DNA of 64,000 bases from Zeugodacus cucurbitae. Its lineage: Eukaryota; Arthropoda; Insecta; Diptera; Tephritidae. The stretch lies in contig NC_071669.1 in the NCBI RefSeq assembly GCF_028554725.1, positions 5,409,501 through 5,473,500 of the forward strand, in the 5' to 3' direction. The translations under genes and the position numbers were made by a program. The notes below the pieces were generated by a model. The model saw only the letters and a program-made list of their open reading frames with translations, had not been told where the DNA came from and searched no databases. Below are positions 46,146-59,082 of this stretch, piece by piece; within the stretch, counting starts at the first letter, position 1; every line of letters begins with the position of its first letter.

Positions 46146-47029
46146 GTAAGTGATAAGAATCATTTTTTAAATTAATTCAAAAATATTTAAACAATTTTAT
46201 TTTTTTATTGTAGTTGCTTGTTGTTGTATAGTGAGCACATATAATTATAGAATTTTATTTTTTCATATAGAAAAATTTATAAAATTTTAATAATAATTAA
46301 AAGTATTAAATTTATTTAAATATTTTCTGATCTTAGTCACCCATCAATTGTAACTGCGATTTCGATGCTCTCATTTTTTATATTTTATTTTTATATTTTC
46401 CCGACTAGTTATTCACAACTTTTTTCACACACTGTATTTAACATTTTATAATTTTTAGCTGCATTGCATGGCTTTCCATTAAATCTAAGTTTCCAATTAT
46501 TTTCTACAAACCAGTTCATAATATATCTTTTTCACCATTTCCACCGCATTTGCTATTTTTTTGGTAACACACATCTACTTTTAGGCGCTCATTATGTGCA
46601 GCTCATTATTTCGATACGCTGTTGTAATTATTTCGATTTTTGTTATTGTAGTACGTGGGCTCAGCGCAGTTGCCCACACATTTATGCGTTTTACTCAACC
46701 AAATTTGCCATTCAATCCACAAAATGCACCGCCGTTAATCAACCACATTTTTAGGCTGTGTGTGTCTGTGGTTGCAGTGGTCAATGGCATTTTGCTTTAT
46801 TCTACTCAATGTTGGTGATTTAATGTCGGAAATGTTTGCTGTTTTTATTTATAAATGCAGTGCTGTTTTGTTGTTGTTGTGTGAAGTTTTGAGTTCAAAG
46901 TACATATTTGTGGCAGTATTTAGCGAGAAAATCAGCATTAGAATACATGAATATAAGTGTTACTGGATATTACATTAGATTTTTGGTGAAATGAAAGGTT
47001 TAGGCTGATATAATGGAAATTCTGGGTAT
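46146..47029. other. intron after the CELF exon, no gene seen
   Basis: Begins with donor GTAAGTGATAAG. Overlapping frames at 46464-46978 have no known domain. Confidence 0.5.
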
Positions 47030-47206
47030 ATACATGGTGTGTTCAAAAAATAACGGGAATTTTTAAATTTTTCGGTTTTGGAGAGACCAATTGTCAAATT
47101 TAAAAAGCCATTCCAAAAATATTGTTTGAGAAGTGTTTCGACGAAGAAGTGCATAATATCGAACGAAGACTTTTTGAAAGGGATCAACATTATTATAGAT
47201 GAATGA
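47030..47206 (+). mobile_element. internally deleted mariner relic of a second lineage
   Basis: The left end ACATGGTGTGTTCAAAAAAT followed by AACGGGAATTTTT matches the known terminal repeat type of another mariner subfamily. It is followed by sequence resembling the transposase C-terminus (LFEKCFDEE in the +1 direction) and a run of T. The middle of the element is missing. The right terminal repeat is not recognisable. Confidence 0.6.
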
Positions 47207-49094
47207 AATTTTTTTTTTTTAAAAACTAAAATTTTCAATATTTTTTGAAGAGATGTCGAATGAAAATCAGTAGGAAAATCCTAAAAACTTATTAAAGTAA
47301 TCTAAGTCGAAGTTATTAAACTAATTTCACACTTTCTTTCCACCAAACCCTCAATAATTTTTCCATAACCTCATTAAAAAATTTTCTTCAAATTTCGCCA
47401 AACTGCCAAACGCTTTGCCACATTAAACGCCTGAGTTAATTCTGAAAGGCTTTATTTCAAATTCAACTTAAAATTTGTTGAACACTCACTTTTATTTGGA
47501 CCAAAAGTTTACTGCAGGTGCTAGGCAATAACTTTAGATGCTAGTTCTGTCACTCTTCACTGCTCAGAAGCTAACTTAAGCGCCGAAAATGGAAATAAAA
47601 AAATGTTAAACGCTTATCTCGAACTTGAATGTGTATGAGCGGTGGATATGAGCTATGAAAGATGCCATTTTTACGACAAAAAGACACACATACCGATGTA
47701 TATAAAGGCGCTCTAACCCGCATATGAGCTTACAACAACACAATCACAGTAGCTGATATGCGTTCACACACACACATATATCTGTATGAAATGCCAGCTT
47801 TTTGCTGTAAGTCAGTTGGCCTTTCTAAGCCGCTGACTGCTCGCCGCTGCCTGTTGGCTTGTGACATCCGCTTGCTGCTGGTTATGTTGGTTACTTCGGT
47901 CGCATGACGCGTATTCAAATTTCTACTTGAAATGCCGTTTTTTCTTGCTGCCAGTTAGCTTGCACACAAGCATATCGAGATATACAGTTAACTGCTGCTA
48001 GCATGCTTTTAGGCGCATTCTTTTTTTTTTTGCTACTCTTTGCTTGGCCAAGCCATGCAGCAAGCTGAGTATGCTTCGTAGAAGGCGTGTTGGTTTGAAA
48101 AACTTGAAACTTTTGCATACAAAGTGAAATTTATCAGGCAACTCAGTGAGCGTACAAACACAAAAGCTCATATGTTTGGGTGTGTGCGAGAGCACAGCTG
48201 TAGATGGAAGTGTGTGTGTGTGAGGACCGTGCTTTGTGTGTGTGTGCACTTAGCTATCGTGATGTTTAAGAGGCAAAACTTTCTAAATAGAATCTGCACT
48301 CGGAAATCATAACGGAAATTTTTAAAATAGCTAATATTAAATGTATTTAAAGTGCCTGTATGTAGATATGTATGTGTGTGTATTCGGTAGTTGGTAAGAA
48401 TTGCGCTTGTGGCGCTGTGACAGGAAAACTTGAGCGCAGTTCTTACTTAGTAGTATATGTGAGACTGGTATATATGCCACGAAATATGCTTATAAAGCCT
48501 CATATTACTACTACCTATATATCTATATCGTATGCATATATGTATATGTCTGTGTGTGTCTCCTTGGAAAGTCAAATCTTTTCTTTTCAAAACCAACTAA
48601 AAGTGACTTTTGGTTTTAAATACGATTCTAAGATATTTGATTAGAATTTAACCAGTGACTTTACCAACGTGCCACTTTTCGTTTTTCGTTAGTTTCTACA
48701 ACAACAAGCACAATACCGGATATGGCGGTCATAACTTGCATATATTTTGGGGTAAAATTCGGCTGCAATAAGATGACAGTTGCGAAGAGTAGTGGTTAAA
48801 GAACAAGAAATGCAATAATACAAAAAAAAAATATGAGTAAGGAAGTACAAATGCGAACGAAACCGAAATTCATATATAATATAGCTCTGATAGTTTTTTT
48901 GGAATTAAAGTGGGTATAGGTTAGACTCAACGAAAGCTTTGAATTATTCTACCAAATCAATATAACAATATGATTGTTGCTTTTGATCGGTTAGTGAGGA
49001 GAATTCCAAGCAGAGGGAGAACTTGAATTCAAATATAATAATATTTGAGTGAGATGTGACGGCAGAGAGAAAGAGAGAGAGAGCTTGCATTTGA
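47207..49094. other. intronic DNA, no gene seen
   Basis: Mixed sequence with GTGTGTGTGT tracts at 48210-48245. Short frames on both strands. A GA-rich tract lies at 49064-49083. Confidence 0.5.
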
Positions 49095-49660
49095 AAATAA
49101 TAATATTCTTTTTCAAAATATAGAATTCTTATATCTCATGAGTTAAAATAAGATTTTGAGCTTACAAAGCTCCAAAGCCAGCCAACATTTCGGAAGCACA
49201 CTTTTCGCTTGCTTCAATTTTCTACTGAATGTCAACGATAATCTTTGATAATTTGTAAATATGGAATTCTAATTTTTCGTGAGTTAAAAGTAAAATCTTG
49301 AGCTCTCACACAGCAATTCAACATTTCGAAAGCTCACTTTTCTCTTGCTTCACTTTTCTACTGAAAGTAAAGGGTAATCTTTGATAATTTGCAAATATGT
49401 AATTCTAATACTTCGTGAGTTAAAAGTAAAATCTTAAGCTTTCACACAGCAATTCAACATTTTGAAAGCTCACTTTTCTCTAGCCTCACTTTTCTACTGA
49501 AATTCAAGGATAATCTTTGATAATTTGCAAATGTAGAATTCTAATATCTAGTGAGTTAAAAATAAGATCTTGAGCTTTCACAAAGCAAACAAATATTACG
49601 AAAGCTCTCTTATCTCTTGAAAGCATTTCTACTGAAAATTAATAATCTTTATAATTTTCA
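49095..49660. repeat. four-copy tandem repeat, about 136-141 bp
   Basis: GAGTTAAAA recurs at 49140, 49281, 49417 and 49553. Each unit continues with AAAATCTTGAGCT, CACACAGCAATTCAACATTT, GAAAGCTCACTTTTCTCT, TTTTCTACTGAAA and ATAATCTTTGATAATTTGCA. Units 2 and 3 are most alike. Non-coding. Confidence 0.9.
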
Positions 49661-50599
49661 AAGACCCCAGCGTATGCAACGCGTTGGGTTTACTATTCTA
49701 TAAATAAAATAAAATAAAATACAAATAATATAAAATAAATTCTGACATGACTATACTCTCTTAGTGCACACTTACACCCAAAAGTACTTGCATTTATTAT
49801 ACAATATATACATATTTATATGCATACCAATAGGCGGCGGAAGTTCAAAATGCTAGATTATATTTGCATAAAGTTTTCACAAAACTAGCCGCACTTCTTC
49901 GTTTCCTTCCTTTCATTGCTTCACCACTCTCCACCTCCAGCACTGTTACCCCCAACTGCCGTTACTTTTGCTGCTATGTTGGCTTCCTCTCTACCGAGTC
50001 GTTTTCAATTCGAATCTTTATTGTTTGCCTCACCAGTGATTATGCAATTTTAGTTATTGTAGTTATTTCAAAGTTTGTTGAAGCGCAATTTCTTTTCTGG
50101 TTTTATGCATGAAATGAAAATTCATGCCTGAAAGTATGCAACATTTATGCAAAATCGGAAAATATTAAGAAAAAAAAATGCTTTTACACATGCGCACAGT
50201 GCTTGAGTGTGTGTGTGTGCAACGAAATGGAATGTGGGTTAGGCATTGTCAGTTAGATATTGCATTTCCGCATTAGAAATTCGTTTGTTGTGCTTTCTTC
50301 GTTCTGCTCCTTTTCTTTTGAGATTGCGCCAAAGGAGTCTACTACTTTTTTGGTGGGTTCAAATAATGCATAACTTAAATGGAAATGAATTTGGGTAATA
50401 ATATATGTTTAATTTATGGTTTTGGCATTGTATATATTAATAAGAAGTTGATTTCTTATGCTGAAGTTTTAATTTATTGTGTGAGGTTCATTATTCATAT
50501 TTTTGACTCTTTCATATTTTTATACTCTAGGGCTTATTTAAGATTTCTTTCATAGAAATAAAGCTCTGAGAACTCCATGCTGATCTATATCTAAAAAAT
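49661..50599. other. intronic DNA, no gene seen
   Basis: AT-rich with a short AAAATA run near 49705. No exon features seen. Confidence 0.5.
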
Positions 50600-51360
50600 A
50601 ACACACAAAAATATAATTATCAGATGCAGCATGCCTTTAGGATTTTCAAAACTTCAAAAAAAGATGTTATGAAAATGATGTTTACATATTACAGCAACAA
50701 CAAAATACTGGCTCAATTAATGCTTTCTCTTCTTTATTTTTTATTTTAATAATCAAAATGAAAAACTGTAGCATACTTTTAGGATTTTTCAAACTCAAAA
50801 ATTATTTTAGTGAAGAAAATGATATATTTGTCTTAAAACAGAAGTCAGATCAAGCAATATATGACCCTCGTAATTTATTTTTCACTTTAGTAGCCAAAAT
50901 GAAAAGAATGTAGCATACATTTAGGATTTCTAAAATCTCAAAAAAGTATCTCAGTGATGAAAATGAAATCTTAAAAAGAAGATTAAGCTGTATATAATTT
51001 TCTTAATTTATTTTTTTCTTTAGTCGTCAAAATGAAAAAATAGTTTAGCATACATTTAGGATTTCTAAAATCTCAAAAAAGTGTCTCAGTGAGGAAAATT
51101 AAATATATATATTTAAAACAAAAGTAAGATCAAGTTATATATCAGTTTCTTAATTTATTTGTTGACAAAATGAAAAGAGTGTAGCATACATTTAGGATTA
51201 TAAAACCTCAAAAAAGTATCTCAGTGTAAAAAATTATATATTTATCTTAAAATCAAAACGATTTCAAGCAATTTTTGCCATGAACAACGCTTTCTTAATT
51301 ATTTTTTGTCTTTATATCAAAAATTTAAATTAAAAAATAACATACCTTTAGGCTAAATAC
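50600..51360. repeat. six-copy tandem repeat, about 135-156 bp, with CATACATTTAGG core
   Basis: TTTAGG recurs at 50636, 50778, 50920, 51055, 51191 and 51347. Each lies in GCATACATTTAGGATTT-like sequence, followed by CTCAAAAAAGTATCTCAGTG and preceded by CAAAATGAAAA. Outer units are most diverged. Confidence 0.9.
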
Positions 51361-52728
51361 ATCCATTTTCTTTGCCTTCATACCGTGTCAATTGCGTTGT
51401 TAAATAACTTAAGCCAAAACAGAGACATAAAACAGCTGAGATAATAAAATACTGATAAACCAATCAAAAAAAGGCAAAATCGTTAAGCGTTGCATACACA
51501 AAGGCTGATAAGCGCATGAAAAAAAGCGCAAAATTGTTGTGCGCATACAAATTTTTGCCGCTATGCAGTTGAGTGGCGCTAGCAACTGGGTTAGGTGATG
51601 CTAAGGAAAAAAAATTGCAAAATATGACACTTGAAAAAGGCAAAAAAGAAAGAAAGAAGAAACGACAACAAGACGCGGGGCAATAGAGTTGTTGACCAGC
51701 GGCGCTTGGACAACTTGCGCTGCAGCCACAGGCATTCCTTAGTTACACACAGGTTTGTGATTTGCGTTTTTTTTTGTGTGTGTGCTTACAGGCCGCAATG
51801 GCAAGCAATTGGGCGCTGTCTGCCGGCCTAGTTGGTAAGCCAGTTTGAGGGCTTCTACTGCTGGTCGGCCACCATGACGGCGGCGGCATATTCAAAGCAG
51901 TTAAAATGCCTGTCAGTAGACAGCGATTTCGGCACAGAAAAAAAAGAAAAGCACGAAATTCAAAAAATGAAAGCAACAAAAAATTTTGCTTCGAAAAAAA
52001 TGCCGTCGTCGTCAGCAGCATAGTGCGCATTTTTCCGACGCTTGCCAGCGCCTGTCTTTGCAACTATATGTGCTTGCATGTAGTGTACTTTTTGGCCTCT
52101 ACGTCATTGTGCGCGCTTGCCTTGCTATGCTTCCCGTTATGCTTTCATGCTTTTTCCTTCGCTTGTGTACGCTTATGCGGCGGCTTGATTAATTGCCGAC
52201 TGCGGTTAAAAATTTTTGCTGATTTTGCTAGTTTAGACACTACATACACCCACCCCCGCCACTAGTGGCAGCGCTCGTTGCACGTGTGTGTAAACGTCTG
52301 AGTTATACTACGCCCAATATAGGCGTCATTTGCGTTAAGCTCTCTTAAGCGCTTCACAGGAATTTGTAGGCATATTTTTAGCTAACGCAAGCAAAAGTAT
52401 TTGATAATATATTTTAGCTTTGTAGCTAATAATTTATGTGGTGTCCGCCAGCGCGTTGAACGTGAAAAGATATGAGAACATTTTTGATAGTAAATATGTA
52501 TATATGTATGTGTACAAGTTGAGAAGTGATATATTAGAATTTCATTTAAAGTCATAAAGCGGTAAAGTATTGAGGCTCTGCAGTGAGCTCCTTGGAAAGC
52601 AGGAAGTGTGCCGGTTTTATTTAAGGCGCAGCGAATTTTCTTACTCCTGACTTACTGAGGTTAGAGAGTGAGTCACATGTGAAGAGAAATATATTTACGA
52701 ATATAATAACGATTTGTGAATTCTTTTT
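51361..52728. other. intronic DNA, no gene seen
   Basis: A G+C-richer patch at 51540-52260 holds several overlapping frames of 60-119 codons on both strands with no known motif. It may be regulatory, but nothing specific can be shown. Confidence 0.45.
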
Positions 52729-54080
52729 ATACTCTCGCAACAAAAGTTGCTAAAGAGAGTATTATAGTTTTGTTCACATAACGGTTGTTTGTAACACCTA
52801 AAACTAAAAGAGTTAGATATAGAGTCATATATACCAAAGTGATCAGGGTGACGAGTAGATTTGAAATCCGGATGTCTGTCCGTCCGTCCGTCCGTCTGTC
52901 TGTCCGTCTGTGCAAGCTGTAACTTGAGTAAAAATTAAGATATCTTGACGAAACTTGGCACAAACATTCCTTACCATAAGAAGATCAAGTTCGAAAATGG
53001 GCAGAATCGGACCATTGCCACGCCCACAAAATGGAGAAAACCAAAAACACGTAAAGTGTCATAACTAAGCCATAAATGAAGATATAAAAGAAAAATTTGA
53101 AATAAAGGATCGCACTAGGAGGGGGCATATTTGGATGTAATTTTTTTGGGGAAGTGGGAGTGACCCCGCCTACAAATCGGTTATTTGTATTTAACTCGCA
53201 AACTAATAAAGCTATACAAACCAAACTTTCTGTAGTCGGTTCTCTTACATGCCCCACCACACACCATGGAAATAGTTGTAATCGGATAATAACCACGACC
53301 ACCTCCCATACAAAGGTTAGGTTAAAAATTACTAAAAGTGGGTTAACTAATTAAAACGTCAGAAACACTAAATTTTGCAGATGAAATAGCAGAAGGGAGC
53401 TGTACTCAGATTTTTTTACAAAATGGAAAATGGGCGTGGCATCGCCCACTTATGGGTCAAAAATCATATCTCAGGAACTACTCGACCGATTCGAATGAAA
53501 TTCGGTATATAATATTTTCTTGACACCCTGATAACACGGACAAAAAATGGGCGAAATCGGTTCACAACCACTACTACTTTCCTTATAACTCAATTTGAAA
53601 TCCATCTCATTCCTTCACTTTATAATGTAAACATAAGGAACCAATGAAGATAACGGAATAAAACTTTACACAATTAGTGCATATCATCTCTGGCTTCACT
53701 TGTGAAAAAATTGTCGAAACGGACCATAACTTTTCAAGGCCCCAGATATCGAACATGTTGAACTCAGCGCCTAAGGATAAATTTTAACCGAAAATATGGG
53801 TAAATCTCTCAGATATCTCTATTTAATTCAGAGGAAATTGTTTTCTTCTAATAGTGTGTCTCTGTTCCAAAAATTATTAAAATCGGGTCATAACATTTCC
53901 ATATATCTCATTGTAGGTTTTTCAAAAGTAACTTCTCCTAGCTCCCATATACCTAATTATAGGTTTTTCAAAAATACGGTGAGCTTTATTCCGCATATAT
54001 GTATTGGTTAAATTTCTTCAATAAATTGCGAGAGTATAAAATGTTCGGTTGCACCCGAACTTAGCCTTTCCTTACTTGTT
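52729..54080 (-). mobile_element. DINE-1/Helentron-like repeat, family b, complete copy
   Basis: On the minus strand it starts ACAAGTAAGGAAAGGCTAAG with hairpin GTTCGG-GTGCAA-CCGAAC. It ends in a terminal stem-loop at 52734-52764, pairing TATACTCTCGCAAC with GTTGC...GAGAGTATTATA. The interior shares TGGGCGTGGC, GACAGACGGACGGACGGAC-like and ACCTCCCATACAAAG blocks with the plus-strand copy at 33697. It has no coding capacity. Confidence 0.8.
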
Positions 54081-54690
54081 ATAACTGTAAATATGAAACA
54101 GCAAATCATTTTCTCCATCCCGCGCATTTTTTCTCCCTTCTATAATCGTAAAAGGCTCGAATCCGTTTAAAACTTAACATTTCATAGTTCACAGCGCCCC
54201 CTATGTGTCGTTTCTCAACATTTATTAAGTAGTGAACTTGAAAAGCCCAACGATCTTCAACTTGAGAAAGCCTTCCAGCTTTTATGCTGTACTGATTTAA
54301 GCCAATGATTGTAGTATATATAAAAAAAAAATTGGTTATTTAATTTTTCTTTGTTAATTAATTCTTAAGAGGAAGTGAGAATATAACAAGTATATAAAGA
54401 ATTATAAGGCTGAGAATTAAGCACAACAAAAGTAAACCGTTAAACCGATTAAAAGTAAATTTGTGTATGCGGAGGAATAACAGAAGACTGAAGACGCTTT
54501 CATTCCATCAATGGTTGGTGATGGTTAATAAATCCGCGTCTTGCCTGTGAGACGAAAAACAATAAGTGAAGTGCAGTGGGAAAGCTTTCAAAAGCTCGTA
54601 ATGGAAACATAAAAGAGCAAATGACAAAGCAACAGATTACCAGAAAAAAAATCAGGAACAAATTTTAGTAAATTTAAGAACAAAAGAATA
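54081..54690. other. intronic DNA, no gene seen
   Basis: AT-rich, purine-biased sequence. No exon or element recognised. Confidence 0.5.
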
Positions 54691-54925
54691 TTAAGCTCTG
54701 CAAGCTTTTAAGCTTTCATAAAAAACCTTTTAAGTTTCAATAAAGAAGATATTGCTGCTTTGTATTACAAAAGTCTTTAAATACAGTAAGCTTTCGTCCT
54801 TTTCATAAAGAAGCTTTCATAAGGAAGCTTTTAAGCTTCATTAAAGAAGATATTGCAGCTCTAAAGTTTTGAATTACAAAAGTCTTTAAACACAGTAGGC
54901 TTTCGTACTTTCTTATATAAAAGAC
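54691..54925. repeat. two-copy tandem repeat, about 100-110 bp
   Basis: AAGCTTTTAAGCTT recurs, with TAAAGAAGATATTGC at about 54741 and 54842, and ATTACAAAAGTCTTTAAA at 54764 and 54873, followed by ACAGTARGCTTTCGT. AAGCTT words are also locally palindromic. Confidence 0.8.
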
Positions 54926-55894
54926 GGATTAACCTTCATTACAGGGAAATATGTACAAAAGAAGACCTTTTCCATATTTCAAGACTATTTGGAAAATACC
55001 AGGTTCTCTCATGTAGGATGCAGTTGGTTAGCAGATTTTCGGAAGTTGGCTATTATGGCATCCGACGGAATCAATACCGATTGATTATTAAAAAGCTCTT
55101 CGGTTAAACTATAATTAAGGTATATATTTAAAATAATAAATGAGGTACCATTATCGAGTAAGTGCACTTGTAATAAAGTAACTCAGCGAGAGGCATAAAA
55201 CAATGCGAAACGACAGCGAAAAGTGCACGCAAAAATCACGAAAAATTTGCATTTTACACGCGGCACAAAGGAGAGAAAAAAGCAAAGCAAAGAAAATGGC
55301 TCGAAGAACCCATCAGCACCCATCCATACACATATATTTCCGTGCAACAGCGAATGGGTAAGCCTTTAAGTAAAAAGCGCGAGCACACACCACAAAGCAT
55401 GCAATGCAGCTGCAGAATATTAAGGCGAAATGAGACAGAATTGAAAAAAGGAGTGAACAATAATTCAGAACATACAGTAAACATAAAACTCAAGTGCTCT
55501 ACGCGCGCAGCCAGATATACGAAGTGAGTTGCCTTGCACACAAACACATACTACATAGAGGCTTCTGTGAGTATACATATGTCTGGTATGTGCGCCGCAA
55601 AGTATGCAAAGCTTGCAACCCAAAATGTTCTGAAGAAGTTGTACATATGCAAGGGGCGGTAGTAAAGTGCATTGCCAACCAAAACCGAAATCCACAACCC
55701 AAAACGAATTCATGTGTAATTAAAATCCTTTGTAAATTTATGGATATCTCGGTTTGTTTGACGCCTCTCTCGCTTGCTCGTTTTTGGTGTAGTCTTCTGT
55801 AATTGTAGCTACTAGTTGGGTGATTTGAGTGACCCTTGTGAGAAGATTTTGTCGGTATAGCGGTAGAAGTTCATTTGCATTGCATTTTTGTGTT
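54926..55894. other. intronic DNA, no gene seen
   Basis: Mixed sequence. Overlapping frames at 55254-55802 on both strands have no known domain. Confidence 0.5.
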
Positions 55895-56395
55895 TTCTTA
55901 ACCTAACTTATTTTTTCCAACTTAACATAACGTAACGTAACTTAAAGTAACATAATATAACTTAATAAAAATTACCGTTTAACTAAGTTCTAATTTAAAA
56001 TATTCATCTACTATCTTATCTAACGTAACGTAACGTAATATGACGTAACTTAACGTAACTTTACATAACATAACTTAACAAAAAATTTTGTTTTTTGTAA
56101 CTAACTTCCAACTTAAACATTTCGTATCTTCTCTAACGCAACGTAACTTAACTTAACGTAACATAACATAACTTAATAAAATTTTGGCGTTTTCTTTTTA
56201 ACTAACTTCTAACTTAAAGCATTTATTCCCTAACTTATCCAACGTAACGTAACAACGTAACGCAAAAAAAACAACATAGCATAACTTAATACAAATTGCT
56301 GTTTTCGGTAACTAATTTCTAATTTAAGTATTCCTTTTCTTATGTAACGTAACGTAACGTAACTTAACATAACATAACATAACGTAACATAAACT
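55895..56395. repeat. five-copy minisatellite of about 105 bp built from AACGT/AACTT/AACAT pentamers
   Basis: Units start near 55920, 56021, 56133, 56239 and 56344. Each has a run of AACGTAACGTAACTTAAC-type pentamers, then a spacer with TAATAAAAATT, CTAACTTCTAACTTAAA and CTAACTTATC. It is thus a long-period repeat in which one half is itself a pentanucleotide repeat. Confidence 0.9.
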
Positions 56396-58086
56396 AAATT
56401 TTTTCTGTAAAACCGAGTTAATGTAGGCGTTTTGAGATTTTTGTTTTAAGATCTTCTCTTTCTCACCGGCTCCTATGCAATTCAACCAGGTTTCATATGA
56501 TGTCTCTTTGTCGGTCTCAAAACGCGAATTTTTTAATGACTACTTTCGAATGTCCTTGCAAGCGTGTCGTACACTATGCGCTTGTGGTGTGTGTGGTCCA
56601 TGCGGTTATCCGACACAGCATTCTTGGTACTTTATTTCAAGCTGAGGGGGGCCAACACACCGCGCGCAGAGGCACACAGACACATGCGAGTTGTAGGCCA
56701 CGAAAAGGAAAGTAATGTGAGCAAAATGGCTCCCAAGTGCATAACGGACGCCACACACAAGCACTTTTCATATGCGTGTGTGTGAAGATGCCTGCAAAGA
56801 GTTGTAGTTTTTTATATTTAAGACTGTCTTCCCCGCTATGCTTATTTTGTGCAATTAAACTCAAAATGCGGTTGAACGTTCTGCATGTAGATAACGGTAG
56901 TATGCGCGTTGCATTAAGATTTTTTTCGGTTTTTTTTTGTTGCCACAGCAAGAGTTAAGCGCACTGTGGGTATACTAAATGTTAATGTAAGTAGGCGCAG
57001 GAAGAAATGCAGAGTTGCATTTTTATTCTTTTGAGTTCTACATTGCTTTTTTATTTCCGTGTTTTTGTTGTTGTATTCTTTTCCGTATTTTCTCTGCGAA
57101 AGTACACGATTTTCGCAGGTAAATCGCGTGGCGTCTGCTAGTGATTAATGCCAGCTGACAGTGACAGCTGTAGCCAACAACAACAAAAATAATAAAAACA
57201 ACACAACAACAGCAGGCCAATAAAAATAACGGTTTACTGTGCGCTGCTGAAAAAAAGCGAAAATTGGCTGCATTGTTGTTGTTGTGCAAATGAAGAAAAA
57301 ACAGCATATGTAGTGCTGCCTGCGGTTTCCGCCAACCCACTTTAGCCTTGAACTACGCTTTATTTACAACACATTTCTTTGCTTGAAACATTTTTTTTTA
57401 AGTTTTTTGTTTTTATACGCGACTGTAAATTTTTGAGTCGCATTCTGGCTGTTTTGCTTAAACTGTATTTTTTTTGTGATTTTACTGCACCTTCTCGCCT
57501 TCGAAGCTGTTTTTGTTGCTTTTGCAGGCAATAAAACGGATTTCCTTGCTTTTAAGTAGTTAATTTCTTACTGCCAACTGCAGCCAGCCAAACGTCATCC
57601 GCAGCGACCATCAAAAGCGATTTTTTTTGCCTTGCCTCTCGCAAGCTTTATAAATTTGCGCGTTTAACCGCCGTCATTCCTCACCCGGCAAGCTGGCATA
57701 CGAGTAGACGTTTTTATGCGCTTTAATCGCCATTAAAGGTAGTAAATAAAGGCAGCGCAGTTTGTATTGTAAGTGGCATAATAAATATGCTGGCCCTTCC
57801 TGCATATCGGCATGTGTTTGTACATATGTGTGAGTAAGCAGTTACCGCTGCTGATCTGGCCCATCTCTCTGGCGTATCTTTCTGCAAACCGCAGACTTTT
57901 TTCACTTGCCTTTCGTATTATTTGTTTGATTGCTGTGGTTTTAGAGTCTTAAATCGGGTATTGTCGTGTAGTTTGCTCATTTATGGTTTCGTTTAAAGCC
58001 TATGAATTTTATTTTGTTTGTTGGGTGTAGTAAAAATACTTGAGAATTGTTGGTATTTTCATAAAAAAGTTAATAAGTCAATATTA
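56396..58086. other. intronic DNA, no gene seen
   Basis: Mixed to AT-rich sequence. Overlapping frames near 56497-57340 carry no known motif. Confidence 0.5.
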
Positions 58087-59082
58087 TATGGTTGGTCCCT
58101 TCCGCTTTTTTGCTCTTTATTGAATGCTTTATAAAAAGTGTTAGGTTTTAGTTCAAAATGCGTCGTTCCGTTCGATAATCTGCTTCCATCTAGACGGCAA
58201 CTTCATAATACCCACCTCGTAGAAGCCACCCTCCTTATTTGTGAAGAACTCGGACAGCCTTTTTTGAGTTCAACTTTATACTACCAAGGGCGTTCGCCAT
58301 GGACAGGAACAGGTGGTAATCACTTGGCGCTATGTCCGAGCTATATGGTGGATGCGATAAAACCTCACATCCGAGCATCCAGTAGCTTCTGACGAGTCAT
58401 CAACGAAGTGTGTGGTCTGGAGTTATCCTGGTGGAACACTACACCCTTCCTGTTGGCCAATTCTGGACGCCTCTGGTCGATCACCTGCTTCAAGTGGTCC
58501 AGTTGTTTGCAGTAGATGGTAGAATTAAGCGTCTGGCCATAGAGGAGCAGCTCATAGTGGCTGATTCCCTTCCAATCTCACCAAACACACAGCAAAACCT
58601 TCCTGGCCGTCAATCCCCGCGTTGCCACAGTTTGGGACGATTCACCAGCCTTCGACTACGACCGTTTTCGCTTGATATTGTCGTATGTGATCCATTTTTC
58701 GTCGCCAGTCACCATTCGCTTAAAAAATGGGTCGAGTTCGTTCCATTTCAGCAGCATATCGCAGGCGTTGATTCAGTCCAGAAGATTTTTTTGCGTCAAA
58801 TCATGCGGCACCCAAACATCAATCTTTTTTGTGTATCCAGCCTTCTGCAGATGGTTTAAAATGGTTTGGTGACTAACTCCCATCTCCTGGGCGATGTCAC
58901 GAGATGCCACATGGCGGTCTAACCCGATGTTTTCCATGATTTGATCGGCATTCGTCGTCACTGGTCTTCCGCCGGCTGGCTTATTCATGGTGTCGTTTTC
59001 ACCCGCTCTGAATCGTCAAAACCATTCCTCCGAAGTTCGAAGGGATAGAGTACCATCCCCAAGAAAAACCATTAATCTCACG
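58087..59082 (-). pseudogene. 5'-truncated mariner transposon and transposase remnant
   Basis: The 3' end is at the left (reverse complement ends ...GGGACCAACCA, next to TA at 58085). The minus-strand transposase is readable in pieces: MNKPAGGRPVTTNADQIMEN through VSHQTILNHLQKAGYTKK at 58773-58988, then VTGDEKW near 58690-58710 and an HQDNARP-type region near 58430. Frameshifts separate the pieces. Homology to the copy at 41552 starts at about 59082, in CCGTGAGATTAATGG, so about 200 bp of the 5' end, including the start and terminal repeat, is lost. Confidence 0.85.

Noticed and set aside
49095..51360. CRISPR-like array
   Set aside because: Repeats are contiguous degenerate tandem units without unique spacers, in a eukaryotic genome.
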